A DNA stretch of 39,395 bases. Source: an uncultured bacterium (GTDB taxonomy: Bacteria > Pseudomonadota > Gammaproteobacteria > Burkholderiales > Burkholderiaceae_C). Positions 8,051 through 16,166 of this stretch are shown piece after piece; position 1 is the first letter of the stretch, and every line of letters begins with the position of its first letter. Position numbers and translations under genes: made by a program. The notes beneath the pieces were generated by a model that was not told the DNA's origin, made no database searches, and saw only the letters and a program-made list of their open reading frames with translations. The stretch is taken from the NCBI GenBank assembly GCA_903928495.1, contig CAIYQZ010000032.1, positions 1 to 39,395 on the forward strand, written 5' to 3'.

Positions 8051-9477
8051 CGCCCAGCTACCGGCCCTCGTTGCGCTGGCAACTGATGCTGGGCATCCTG
8101 TTGCCTGTGGCGCTGTTCTTGGCTGTCAACACCGTGGTTCTGTACCAACAGACATTGGTGGCAGCCAACACGGCCTACGACCGCACGTTGCTGGCGTCGG
8201 CCAAATCGATTGGGGAGCAGTTGCAGGTCTTGGGTGGGACGCCCGCTGACGGCCCCCTGCGTTTGCACGCCACGCTGGTGTATTCGTCGCTGGAGGCGTT
8301 TGAGGCAGACAACCGCAGCCGCATTTACTACCGCGTGTCCGGCTTTGATGGCGAGATGGTGTCTGGCTTTGAGGATTTGCCCGCGTGGCGAGGGCGCATA
8401 CCTGACCAGGGCGCCTACGCCGCTCTGGTGGACTTTTACGACGATGTGTACCTTGGGGAGCCGGTGAGGGTGGCCGTGCTGCTGCAGCCTGTGTCGGGGC
8501 CTGGTGGCCAAGGCATGGCCACGGTGCAAGTGGCCGAGACATTGGAACTGCGTCAGACGCTGGCGCGCCACATCCTTGTTGACACCTTGTGGCGGCAGGC
8601 GGCCTTGCTGGCACTGATTGCGGCGGTCGTTGTGTGGGTGGTGCAACTGGCCACCCGTCCTGTACAACGGCTGGGAGCGGCGTTGGCCGCCCGCAGCGAA
8701 AGCGACTTGTCTCCACTGCCGGTGGAGGGCGCACCACAGGAACTGCAACCGCTGCTGGACGCCACCAACCAGCACATGGCCCGCCTGAGCCACCTGCTGG
8801 CCCATCAGAAGCGCTTTGTGCGCGACACCTCGCACCAGCTCCGCACGCCGCTGGCGGTGTTGAAGGTGCAGGTGCAGTCCGCCCGCAGGGGTGACTTGCC
8901 AGGCCCCGAAGCCCTGGCCGAAATCGAGCACACCGTGGACAGCGCCACCGACTTGGCCAACCAGATGCTGGCACTGGCCAAGGCCGAACAATTGCAGGAG
9001 GCAGGTGTGCCACCGCCGCTGGACTGGGCCCCCGTGTTGCGCCAGGTGGCGCTGGACCTGTCTGCCCTGGTGGGCGAGCGTCAGCTCGATTTCAGCCTGG
9101 ACATGCCCACCACCCAGGTGCCCGTGGCCGTGCACGAATGGGCCCTGCGCGAACTGACCCGCAACCTGCTGCACAACGCCATCAAATACAGCCCAGTGGG
9201 CACGCCACTGGCCGTGGCATTGACCGCCGGCGGCGGCTGGGCCGCCTTGGTCATTGCCGACCACGGCCCCGGCATTTCGCCCGCATTGCGGCCTCACCTG
9301 TTCCAGCCGTTTGCCCGCGAGGCATCCACTGCCGGGGCCACGCCGGGGGCAGGCTTGGGGCTGGCCATTTGCCATGGCATCGTGCTGGCGCTGGGCGGCG
9401 GGTTGTCGCTGGACAACCGAGAGGTCCACGGCCGCGTGCTGGGGCTGGACACAGTGGTGCGCCTGCCCCTGGCTTGA
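8047..9477 (+). CDS. tctE: sensor histidine kinase TctE (system 1)
   Basis: Inner-membrane sensor kinase paired with TctD. The 476-residue protein has two transmembrane segments (about 10-33 and 183-203) around a periplasmic sensor of the TctE N-terminal type. Then come a HAMP-like linker, the H-box with H263 (FVRDTSHQLRTPLAV), an N-box (NLLHNAIKYS), an intact G1 box (ADHGPGIS), an F region and a G2 box (GAGLGLAIC). Translation most likely starts at TTG 8047, overlapping the tctD stop (TTGA), which indicates coupling. All catalytic motifs are present, unlike its paralogue at 21470. Confidence 0.92.
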   Translation: MTPSYRPSLRWQLMLGILLPVALFLAVNTVVLYQQTLVAANTAYDRTLLASAKSIGEQLQVLGGTPADGPLRLHATLVYSSLEAFEADNRSRIYYRVSGFDGEMVSGFEDLPAWRGRIPDQGAYAALVDFYDDVYLGEPVRVAVLLQPVSGPGGQGMATVQVAETLELRQTLARHILVDTLWRQAALLALIAAVVVWVVQLATRPVQRLGAALAARSESDLSPLPVEGAPQELQPLLDATNQHMARLSHLLAHQKRFVRDTSHQLRTPLAVLKVQVQSARRGDLPGPEALAEIEHTVDSATDLANQMLALAKAEQLQEAGVPPPLDWAPVLRQVALDLSALVGERQLDFSLDMPTTQVPVAVHEWALRELTRNLLHNAIKYSPVGTPLAVALTAGGGWAALVIADHGPGISPALRPHLFQPFAREASTAGATPGAGLGLAICHGIVLALGGGLSLDNREVHGRVLGLDTVVRLPLA

Positions 9478-9501
9478 GCCTGCGCCCCGTATCATCAAAA
9501 C

Positions 9502-10431
9502 ATGGACAAACTCAAAGCCATCGAGACCTTTGTGGCCGTGGCCCAGCGCGGCAGCCTGACAGCAGCAGCCAAGGCCGAAGGGGTGGCCCCCGCCATCATC
9601 GGCCGCCGCCTGGACGGGCTGGAAGAGCACCTGGGCGTGAAGCTGATGGTGCGCACCACCCGCCGCATCAACCTCACCCACGAAGGCAGCGCCTTCCTGG
9701 AAGACTGCCAGCGCGTGCTGGTGGACCTGGCCAATGCCGAGGCCAGCGTGAGCGCCGGTGGCGTGAAGGCCAGCGGGCATTTGCGCATCACCGCACCCGC
9801 CGGTTTCGGGCGCAGGCACGTGGCGCCGCTGGTGCCGCACTTCCGTGAGCTGCACCCTGAGGTGAGCATTTCTCTCAACCTGTCAGACCGTGTGGTGGAC
9901 ATGGCCGCCGAGGGCTACGACTGCGCCGTGCGCGTGGGCGATTTGCCCGACTCGTCGCTGGTCAGCGTGCGCCTGGCCGACAACCGCCGCCTGTGTGTGG
10001 CCACACCGCGTTATTTGCAGCACCACGGCACGCCCAAACACCCATCAGAGCTGGTGAAGTTCGACTGCCTCACCCTGTCCAGCGACGCCTCGCAAACACG
10101 GGGGTGGGCGTTCCAACTGCCTGTGCCTGGCGAACCCGGCACCACCGACATCACCCACCTGCGCCCCGGTGGACCCCTGGACTGTTCAGACGGCCAGGTG
10201 TTGCGCGAGTGGTGCCTCGCTGGCTACGGCATTGCGTGGCGCAGCACCTGGGAGGTAGAGGCTGACATTGCCGCTGGCCGCCTGGTGGCGGTGCTGGAAG
10301 ACTACGCCGCGCCGCCCAACGGCATCTACGCCGTGTTTCCACAGCGCAAACACCTGGCGTTGCGTGTTCGTCTGTGGATTGATTTCTTGAAACACCACTA
10401 CGGGCAAAGCAACTTTTGGCGTGAGGGCTGA
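9502..10431 (+). CDS. LysR-family transcriptional regulator
   Basis: A 309-residue LysR-type regulator. An N-terminal winged helix-turn-helix (MDKLKAIETFVAVAQRGSLT through about residue 60) is followed by a LysR substrate-binding domain (from about residue 90, e.g. GHLRITAPAGFGRRHVAPLV). The APAGFGRRH segment is typical of the large DsdC/PA0477-like subgroup that often acts on aromatic or aldehyde genes, but the effector is unknown. It sits alone: convergent with rdgC after a 15-base gap and downstream of tctE by 24 bases, so it may be read through from tctDE. TATCAT (9489-9494) lies 7 bases before the ATG and there is no Shine-Dalgarno, hinting at a leaderless transcript. Confidence 0.9.
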   Translation: MDKLKAIETFVAVAQRGSLTAAAKAEGVAPAIIGRRLDGLEEHLGVKLMVRTTRRINLTHEGSAFLEDCQRVLVDLANAEASVSAGGVKASGHLRITAPAGFGRRHVAPLVPHFRELHPEVSISLNLSDRVVDMAAEGYDCAVRVGDLPDSSLVSVRLADNRRLCVATPRYLQHHGTPKHPSELVKFDCLTLSSDASQTRGWAFQLPVPGEPGTTDITHLRPGGPLDCSDGQVLREWCLAGYGIAWRSTWEVEADIAAGRLVAVLEDYAAPPNGIYAVFPQRKHLALRVRLWIDFLKHHYGQSNFWREG

Positions 10432-10446
10432 GGCCCCCATGCCGCT

Positions 10447-11433
10447 TCAAAACGGCGGGTCGTCGTCCACTGCCGTTGTGCCGCCTGCCGCTGTCTGAGA
10501 AGTGGCGGATGCCGTGGCCGGGGCTGGCGTGCCCCCGGGCACGGCCAAGCCGTCCAGCGCGTCGATCAGGTCGCCAATCAGAGGGCCCAGTTCGGCTGTG
10601 GCCATCAGCACGTTGCCGTCGAAATCGTCGGCGCGTTGGCCTTGGGCTTTTGCCTTTTCCAGCACCTTGTCATCAAAGGCCAGTTTCTTGAGTTGCAGGT
10701 TGTCGCTCAGCACAAAGCTCAAGCGGTCGTCCCATTCCAGGGCCAGGCGGGTGGGCTGTTTGCCTTGGGCCAGGTGGGCCTTCACTTCGTCGGTCAGCAG
10801 GGGGTGGCGGGCGTAGCGCACCACGGCCTGGCTTTCGTCGGCCGATTTCAGTTCGCACTCTTTGCCAATGGCAAACCCGGCGGGGGCTTCCTGCTCGGCC
10901 AGCCAGGTGGCCATGGCCACGGCGGGCGAGGTGGCGGTGTTCAGCGGCTCCACGCTGAAGCCATCCAGCACCTTCACCAGGGCGGTGATGATGTCATCGG
11001 CCCGGGCGGCGCTGGTGCTGTCCAGCACCATGCGGTGATGCGTGGTGTCCAGCCACACCCAAATGCTTTGCTCGCGCGGGAAGGCCTGGGGCAGCAGGGC
11101 GGCCACGGCGTCTTCTTTCAGGTCGCGCTTTTCTTTTTTACCGGGTTTGCGGCCCGTGGTGGCTTCAATCTGTGCGGCCATGTCGTCCACCCGGCGCTTG
11201 ATGACGCTGGACGGCACCTGGCGCACTTCGACCTTGAAACGCAGCATCCACTGTCCGTTGACGGATTCGATGAGCGGCCCGTGCGGCTCACCCCGTGGGG
11301 GCACCCAGCCCACGGCTTTGTCCTGGCTGGCCCCGCAGGGCTCGAACGGCATGCGCTGCAGCGCGGCTTCCACCACCTCAATTGACGCGGGCCAACCGCT
11401 GGCCACGCCGTACACCCACACACTTTTGAACAC
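10447..11433 (-). CDS. rdgC: recombination-associated protein RdgC with SSB-like C-terminal tail
   Basis: RdgC is a ring-shaped dimer that binds double-stranded DNA and limits RecA activity; nucleoid-associated. The 328-residue protein begins MFKSVWVYGV and matches the family throughout, e.g. KRDLKEDAVAALLPQAFPRE and SIWVWLDTTHHRMVLDSTSA. It is somewhat longer than E. coli RdgC (303). The extra length is a flexible Gly/Ala/Thr-rich tail from about residue 299 that ends in VDDDPPF. That tip closely resembles the SSB C-terminal peptide DDDIPF used to recruit repair proteins. It lies 78 bases downstream of the argO-type gene on the same strand and converges on the LysR gene with 15 bases between. 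Confidence 0.95.
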   Translation of the reverse strand: MFKSVWVYGVASGWPASIEVVEAALQRMPFEPCGASQDKAVGWVPPRGEPHGPLIESVNGQWMLRFKVEVRQVPSSVIKRRVDDMAAQIEATTGRKPGKKEKRDLKEDAVAALLPQAFPREQSIWVWLDTTHHRMVLDSTSAARADDIITALVKVLDGFSVEPLNTATSPAVAMATWLAEQEAPAGFAIGKECELKSADESQAVVRYARHPLLTDEVKAHLAQGKQPTRLALEWDDRLSFVLSDNLQLKKLAFDDKVLEKAKAQGQRADDFDGNVLMATAELGPLIGDLIDALDGLAVPGGTPAPATASATSQTAAGGTTAVDDDPPF

Positions 11434-11511
11434 AGGTTTCCTTTGTCTGACTCGGCCACCCTGGCTGGGCGGCAGGGGGCAGAGTCTACCGAGCCGCTGG
11501 CCCGTGCCGCA

Positions 11512-12171
11512 TCAAAACAGGCTGGCCAGCAGGAAGGCAGCGGTGCCCCACATCATCACGGCCACCACGCCGTCAAGGGTGCGCCAGATGCCGGGTGAGC
11601 CCAGGCGGCGGCCCAGCCAGAACACGGCCACGCCCAGCACCAAAAACCACACGGTGGAGCCCACGGCCGCGCCCAAGCCAAACACCGTGTTGCCAGGTGC
11701 GCCGTAGGCCAGCGAGGCGGTGCCGATCAGCACAGCGGTGTCAATCCAGGCATGGGGGTTGAGCCAGGAGAAGGCCAGAGCCGACAACACGGCCTGGCGG
11801 CGCGTGACGGGTGCCTGGGCGGCCGTGGCCGCCGCTTGCAGCGCCACGGGCGCGGGTTTCAAGAACCTCTGAAATGCCTCCCAGCCGTAATAGGCCAAAA
11901 ACAGCACGCCGCCGCCGACCAGAGCGCCTTGCAGTTTGTCGGACAGGCCGCCGAGCTGGGCCAACCCGAGCACGCCCAGTGCAATGAGCGCCACGTCGGC
12001 CAATATGCAAATGCCCACCGTCAGCCACACATGCTGGCGCTGCAGGCCCATGCGAAGCACGTGCGCGTTTTGCGGGCCAATGGCCATGATGAGCGACAGG
12101 CTGAGCACCATGCCAGCAGAAAAGGCAGGGCTGAAAAAGGCCAGTGAATGGGGGAGGGCAAAGGCGTTCAT
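11512..12171 (-). CDS. argO: LysE/ArgO-family amino acid exporter
   Basis: Inner-membrane exporter of basic amino acids (L-arginine and/or L-lysine) of the LysE superfamily. The 219-residue product is hydrophobic with about six membrane segments and has the signature IMAIGPQNAHVLRMGLQRQH near the N-terminus and SWLNPHAWIDT in the middle. The ATG at 12171 (MNAFALPHSL) is chosen because it places the first membrane segment as in the family; the open frame further upstream is in the promoter region. It is divergent from an ArgP/LysG-like regulator, the classic arrangement for this transporter. Arg versus Lys specificity cannot be decided. Confidence 0.88.
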   Translation of the reverse strand: MNAFALPHSLAFFSPAFSAGMVLSLSLIMAIGPQNAHVLRMGLQRQHVWLTVGICILADVALIALGVLGLAQLGGLSDKLQGALVGGGVLFLAYYGWEAFQRFLKPAPVALQAAATAAQAPVTRRQAVLSALAFSWLNPHAWIDTAVLIGTASLAYGAPGNTVFGLGAAVGSTVWFLVLGVAVFWLGRRLGSPGIWRTLDGVVAVMMWGTAAFLLASLF

Positions 12172-12298
12172 GGCGGTGTTTCTTGTGTGTGGAGCGCAAA
12201 GCGGTGTCTGAATGGCAGCCAGTGTGCCTGCTCCCGGTCTTGAATTAAACTGAATCAACTCGAATTGCATTCACTCAATATTTACTTGGCCAAATAAC
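12172..12298. promoter_or_regulatory. divergent argO/argP-type control region with candidate operator
   Basis: This is an AT-rich 127-bp gap between the exporter and its regulator. At 12264-12279 the dyad ATTG-N8-CAAT, within AATTGCATTCACTCAATATT, fits the T-N11-A pattern of LysR-type operators. By analogy with ArgP/ArgO and LysG/LysE, the regulator should bind here with Arg or Lys. The binding site is inferred, not proven. Confidence 0.55.
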
Positions 12299-13204
12299 AT
12301 GTTCGATGCCCGCCAACTCGACGCCCTGGCCGCCGTGGCTGAGCAAGGCAGCTTTCTGGCCGCCGCCCAGTCGCTGAACGTGACGCTGGCGGCTGTGTCG
12401 CTGCGCATCAAGTCGCTGGAACAGGCGCTGGGCCAGCGTCTGTTGGTGCGCGGCAAATCGGTGCGGGCCACGGCCGCAGGGCAGGCGCTGCTGACCCACG
12501 TGCGCCAGGTGAGGCTGATGGAGTCAGACCTGCTGAAAAGCCTGAACCGGGGTGGCGGCGGGGGTGAAGACCCGTGGCAAACGCTCAGCGTGGCCATCAA
12601 CGCCGACTCCATGGCCACCTGGTTTTTGCCCGGCGTGGCCCCGCTGCTGGCGGCGCACCGGTTGTTGGTGGACATCGTGATCGACGACCAGGACCACACG
12701 CACGACGCGCTCAAGAGCGGTGATGTGCTGGGCTGCGTCACCACCCTGGCCCAGCCCATGCGCGGCTGCGTGGCCGAGCCGCTCGGTGTGATGCGTTACC
12801 GCTGTGTGGGATCGGCTGGTTTGGTGGCTTCTGTGCAAGGCGAGGGTGGTGGGTTGTCAGTGCACCGCCTGCTGGCACAGCCTGCCGTCATCTTCAACCG
12901 CAAAGACGGGCTGCAAGACGCATTTTTGCTGCAACACTTCGGCCTGCGTCAGCCCGCCTACCCTCGACACTTTGCCCCAGCGGTGGACGGCTTTGAAAAG
13001 GCGATTGAGCTGGGGCTGGGCTGGGGCATGGTGCCCGACCAGCAACTGGCTTTGCGCCAGGGGATGCCCGAGCTGAAAGAACTGTTGCCGGGGGCCTCGG
13101 TGGACGTGACGCTGTATTGGCAGCACTGGGAGCGCGAAGCCCCGTCGGCGCGCCGCCTGACCGAAGCGGTGAAGGCCGCAGCAGCCCAGTACCTCATTCA
13201 ATAG
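12299..13204 (+). CDS. argP: ArgP/LysG-like LysR regulator of the amino acid exporter
   Basis: A 301-residue LysR-family activator of the ArgP/IciA/LysG type, which senses Lys/Arg and switches on export. The DNA-binding domain is at residues 1-65 (FDARQLDALAAVAEQGSFLA, then VSLRIKSLEQALGQRLLVRG), followed by the effector domain. Inside it, the family-like VIFNRKDGLQDAFL and LGLGWGMVPDQQ stretches are visible. A poly-Gly patch RGGGGGEDP sits at the hinge. It is divergent from the argO-type gene with a 127-bp control region. Its 3' end is followed within 5 bases by a diverged repeat copy. Confidence 0.88.
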   Translation: MFDARQLDALAAVAEQGSFLAAAQSLNVTLAAVSLRIKSLEQALGQRLLVRGKSVRATAAGQALLTHVRQVRLMESDLLKSLNRGGGGGEDPWQTLSVAINADSMATWFLPGVAPLLAAHRLLVDIVIDDQDHTHDALKSGDVLGCVTTLAQPMRGCVAEPLGVMRYRCVGSAGLVASVQGEGGGLSVHRLLAQPAVIFNRKDGLQDAFLLQHFGLRQPAYPRHFAPAVDGFEKAIELGLGWGMVPDQQLALRQGMPELKELLPGASVDVTLYWQHWEREAPSARRLTEAVKAAAAQYLIQ

Positions 13205-13207
13205 GCA

Positions 13208-13258
13208 TAGCTGAAAAGTCAATGAATACGTGCGTCAGATGCCAATATGACGTAAAAA
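13208..13258 (+). repeat. dispersed 54-nt repeat, diverged intergenic copy E
   Basis: Aligned without gaps to the rpoN copy (51 nt each), it matches 9/9 at the left end (TAGCTGAAA) and 10/11 at the right end (TGAYGTAAAAA), with a decayed centre. It starts just after the argP-type stop, and its terminal A-run forms the T-tract of the minus-strand psiF terminator. The call is weaker than for the coding copies. Confidence 0.55.
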
Positions 13259-13276
13259 CCCGGCACTTGGCCGGGT
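13254..13276 (-). terminator. intrinsic terminator of psiF
   Basis: ACCCGGC (13258-13264) pairs with GCCGGGT (13270-13276) around a 5-nt loop, and on the minus strand a run of five T follows (13254-13258). It lies about 55 bases past the psiF stop. The hairpin could also act on plus-strand transcripts from the argP-type gene, but there the T-tract is missing. Confidence 0.75.
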
Positions 13277-13329
13277 AGGTGCTTGGCCCGTCATCCGCAG
13301 TTGAGCGAATGCCGGAGCAGGGCGAGAGG

Positions 13330-13635
13330 TCAGCCCTTCAGGCAGCTGCTCATGAAAGCCTTGCGCTCGTCGCCTTTGAGTTCTTTTTTGCCGGCTTCGG
13401 CATTGCAGGTTTTCATTTTGTTTTGTTGTGCGGTTTTGCCATCTGCCGGCTCTTCGGCTTTGGCGCTCAGGCAAGTTTTCATGAAGGCTTTGCGCTCGTC
13501 GCCCTTGAGTTCCTTTTTGCCGGCTTCGGCATTGCAGGTTTTCATTTTGTTCTGCTGGGCAGTGGGTTCGGCAGCCAATGCTGGCATGGCGATGGAGGCC
13601 AGGGTCAGGGCCAGGAGGGAGGCGAATTTTTTCAT
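13330..13635 (-). CDS. psiF: PsiF-repeat periplasmic protein
   Basis: A 101-residue exported protein with a Sec signal peptide (MKKFASLLALTLASIAMPALAA) and two PsiF repeats. E. coli PsiF is induced by phosphate starvation; its molecular role is unknown. Each repeat has the pattern QQNKMKTCNAEAGKKELKG followed by DERKAFM and a second Cys, so each carries a Cys pair. The two repeats are almost identical over 27 residues and are joined by a short acidic linker (SAKAEEPADGKT). No pho box was identified. Its own terminator lies downstream. Confidence 0.88.
   Translation of the reverse strand: MKKFASLLALTLASIAMPALAAEPTAQQNKMKTCNAEAGKKELKGDERKAFMKTCLSAKAEEPADGKTAQQNKMKTCNAEAGKKELKGDERKAFMSSCLKG
13351..13560 (-). 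repeat. tandem duplication inside psiF
   Basis: Two copies of about 81 nt (about 13351-13431 and 13480-13560) encode the same 27 residues with only a few, mostly synonymous, differences. This points to a fairly recent internal duplication of the PsiF unit or to gene conversion between the units. Confidence 0.75.
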
Positions 13636-13806
13636 GCGCGTCTTTCAGGTGTGTGGGTGACAACGGCACTGCCCTGCCCAGCGTGGGCAGGCTGCCGCAG
13701 CCACATTGTGATCACAACACGTGTCAGCTGGCCCCCAGGGCAGTGGCGCAAGCGGCAGATGTGTGACGAAATGCAACATGGCTGCGGCATTCGCCCACAG
13801 GTGTCG

Positions 13807-14337
13807 TCACCAGGCCAGGTAAGCGTAGCCTTGCTCTTGCAGCTCCATGACGGCGGCGGCCCCCACTTCTTCGATCTCGGCAAAGTCGAACATGTCGGCC
13901 TGTGTCCAACCCACGGTGTGCATGGTGTTGCCACACGCGATGAAGCGCACGCCGTAGGCCTCGGCCATGCTGCGCACGCGCTGCTGGTGCAGCCCGGGCA
14001 CCGGGCGTTTGGGGTTTTTGGCCAGCAGGTGGATGCCCGGGCCCCACACCACCACGGCAATGGCCACGTCGTCCACGTACTTTTTCAGCAGGGCGCTGAT
14101 GGAGTTGAAGATGGCTTCCTGGTAGGCCTCATCGGCCTGGTTGAGCTGGTAAACCATTTTGTGTGGCACGCCCTCGGCGGCGGCGGCCGCTGCAGCCACA
14201 GCGGGCGAGGCCTTGGGCCGCCCGCTCGCGGGCGCGGGTGCGGCGGCGTGTGCCGCGCCGATCAGTGCGCTGCCTGCGGCGGCCAGGGTGGCCAACCAGT
14301 GGCGGCGGGGCAATGGGGATGTGGGTGGTTTTTGCAT
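13807..14337 (-). CDS. exported DsrE/DsrF-like protein
   Basis: A 176-residue protein with an N-terminal export signal (PRRHWLATLAAAG, a possible twin-arginine type), an Ala/Pro-rich linker to about residue 60, and a DsrE/DsrF-like alpha/beta domain. The domain shows YQLNQADEAYQEAIFNSI, then DVAIAVVVWGPGIHLL and a conserved single Cys in FIACGNTMHT. DsrE proteins handle sulfur or act as small accessory proteins; exported single-domain versions are common in Burkholderiales and their role is unknown. The start at 14337 places the signal peptide first. It is divergent from argS with a 75-bp gap. Confidence 0.8.
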   Translation of the reverse strand: MQKPPTSPLPRRHWLATLAAAGSALIGAAHAAAPAPASGRPKASPAVAAAAAAAEGVPHKMVYQLNQADEAYQEAIFNSISALLKKYVDDVAIAVVVWGPGIHLLAKNPKRPVPGLHQQRVRSMAEAYGVRFIACGNTMHTVGWTQADMFDFAEIEEVGAAAVMELQEQGYAYLAW

Positions 14338-14378
14338 ACCCCCGACAGTAACCGCTGTGTGCGCTGCTGTCACCGGGT

Positions 14379-14406
14379 CTGACCCGAGTAGGCGGCCACC
14401 TAAAAT
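14379..14406 (+). promoter_or_regulatory. candidate argS promoter (possibly leaderless)
   Basis: CTGACC (14379-14384), 16 bp, then TAAAAT (14401-14406). The -10 ends 6 bases before the argS ATG (14413), so transcription would start at or next to the start codon. No Shine-Dalgarno is visible between them. Confidence 0.5.
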
Positions 14407-14412
14407 CAAACC

Positions 14413-16110
14413 ATGCTGAAAATCAAACAAGACCTGCTCGCCGCCCTGGCCGCCGAGCTGGACACCCTGGCCCCCGGCGCCGGCACCAAAGCCGCTTTCG
14501 AGTCCCCCAAAGTGGCTGCCCATGGCGACTACGCCTGCACTGCCGCCATGCAATTGGCAAAACCGCTCAAGCTAAACCCTCGCCAGTTGGCCGAAACCTT
14601 TTGCACGTCCCTGCGCGCCACTCCGGCCTTTGCGCAGTGGGTGGATGCGCTGGAAATTGCAGGCCCCGGCTTCATCAACATCAGGCTCAAACCCGCTGCC
14701 AAACAGGAAATCGTGCGCGAGGTGCTCAACCAGGGCACCACCTTTGGCGCACAGCCCGCGCGCAACGAACGCGTGTTGGTGGAGTTTGTGTCTGCCAACC
14801 CCACCGGCCCGCTGCACGTGGGCCACGGCCGCCAAGCCGCTTTGGGCGACGCCATTTGCAACCTGTTTGCCACGCAGGGCTGGAGCGTGCACCGCGAGTT
14901 TTATTACAACGACGCGGGCGTGCAAATCCAAACCCTGGCCAACAGCACGCAACTGCGTGCCAAAGGCTTCAAGCCCGGAGACGACTGTTGGCCCATCGAC
15001 CCGGCCAACCCGGCCAGCAAAGCCTTCTACAACGGCGACTACATCCAGGACATTGCCAACGACTTTCTGGCGGGCAAAACCGTCAAGGCCGATGACCGCG
15101 AGTTCACCGCCAGTGGGGATGTGGACGACCTCGACAGCATCCGCCAGTTCGCCGTGGCCTACCTGCGCCACGAGCAAGACCTGGACTTGAAGGCCTTTGA
15201 GGTCAAGTTTGACCACTACTACCTGGAGTCCAGCCTGTACACCAGCGGGCGTGTCGAGTCCGCGGTGGCCAAGCTGGTGGCCGCAGGCAAAACCTACGAG
15301 CAAGACGGCGCGCTGTGGCTGAAGAGCACCGACTACGGCGACGACAAAGACCGTGTCATGAAGAAAGGCGACGGCACCTTCACCTACTTCGTGCCCGACG
15401 TGGCCTACCACATCGCAAAGTGGGAGCGCGGCTTCACCAAGGTGGTCAACATCCAGGGCATGGACCACCACGGCACCATTGCCCGTGTGCGCGCAGGCTT
15501 GCAAGCGGCAGGTGTGGGCATCCCACAGGGCTACCCCGACTACGTGCTGCACACCATGGTGCGCGTGGTGCGCGGGGGTGAAGAGGTGAAGATCAGCAAG
15601 CGTGCGGGCAGCTACGTCACCCTGCGCGACCTGATCGAGTGGACCAGCAAAGACGCCGTTCGCTTCTTCCTGCTCAGCCGCAAGCCCGACACCGAATACA
15701 CCTTTGACGTGGATTTGGCCGTGCAGCAGAACAACGACAACCCCGTGTTCTACGTGCAATATGCCCATGCCCGCATCTGCTCGGTGCTGACCGCCTGGGG
15801 TGGAGATGTGGCGGCTTTGCCCAAGGTGGACCTGTCTGCCCTGGACAGCCCGCAGGCCGCCAACCTGATGCTGAAGCTGGCGCAGTACCCCGCCATGCTG
15901 ACGGCGGCGGCCGAGGGTGAGGCCCCGCACGACGTGACGTTCTACCTGCGCGAACTGGCCTCCGCATACCACAGCTATTACGATGCCGAGCGCATCCTGG
16001 TGGACGACGAAGCCGTCAAACTTGCCCGCCTGGCTCTGGTTGCCGCCACGGCCCAGGTGCTGGCCAATGGCCTGGCCGTGCTGGGCGTGAGCGCCCCGCG
16101 CAAGATGTGA
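14413..16110 (+). CDS. argS: arginyl-tRNA synthetase
   Basis: Class I aminoacyl-tRNA synthetase that charges tRNA-Arg; essential and cytoplasmic. The 565-residue length is normal. Visible are the Add-1 N-terminal domain (about 1-100), the HIGH-type motif in [19 protein letters not shown] (about residue 130), the KMSKS-like [15 protein letters not shown] (about residue 395) and the C-terminal anticodon-binding DALR domain (from about residue 450). It is followed by the SPOR gene and then dsbA on the same strand, so it heads a likely operon. Confidence 0.98.
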   Translation: MLKIKQDLLAALAAELDTLAPGAGTKAAFESPKVAAHGDYACTAAMQLAKPLKLNPRQLAETFCTSLRATPAFAQWVDALEIAGPGFINIRLKPAAKQEIVREVLNQGTTFGAQPARNERVLVEFVSANPTGPLHVGHGRQAALGDAICNLFATQGWSVHREFYYNDAGVQIQTLANSTQLRAKGFKPGDDCWPIDPANPASKAFYNGDYIQDIANDFLAGKTVKADDREFTASGDVDDLDSIRQFAVAYLRHEQDLDLKAFEVKFDHYYLESSLYTSGRVESAVAKLVAAGKTYEQDGALWLKSTDYGDDKDRVMKKGDGTFTYFVPDVAYHIAKWERGFTKVVNIQGMDHHGTIARVRAGLQAAGVGIPQGYPDYVLHTMVRVVRGGEEVKISKRAGSYVTLRDLIEWTSKDAVRFFLLSRKPDTEYTFDVDLAVQQNNDNPVFYVQYAHARICSVLTAWGGDVAALPKVDLSALDSPQAANLMLKLAQYPAMLTAAAEGEAPHDVTFYLRELASAYHSYYDAERILVDDEAVKLARLALVAATAQVLANGLAVLGVSAPRKM

Positions 16111-16166
16111 CATTCCCTATCCGCCCGCAACCTGTTTCACCGATCATTCACAAGGCAGATCAGCTC

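Noticed and set aside
8026-9855. Long open frame (609 codons) on the minus strand opposite tctE and the LysR gene
   Set aside because: It is rich in Gln, His and Gly with no family resemblance, and lies opposite two genes with clear domains. It is an antisense shadow produced by high GC at codon position 3.
10427-10446. Possible terminator between the LysR gene and rdgC
   Set aside because: The only stem is 4 bp (GGGC/GCCC) without a T-tract; the 15-bp convergent gap holds no convincing terminator.
16107-16166. SPOR protein starting at GTG 16107 overlapping the argS stop
   Set aside because: It would add 20 polar residues before the membrane anchor with no family support; the ATG at 16167 gives the usual short cytoplasmic start. 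It is not fully excluded.
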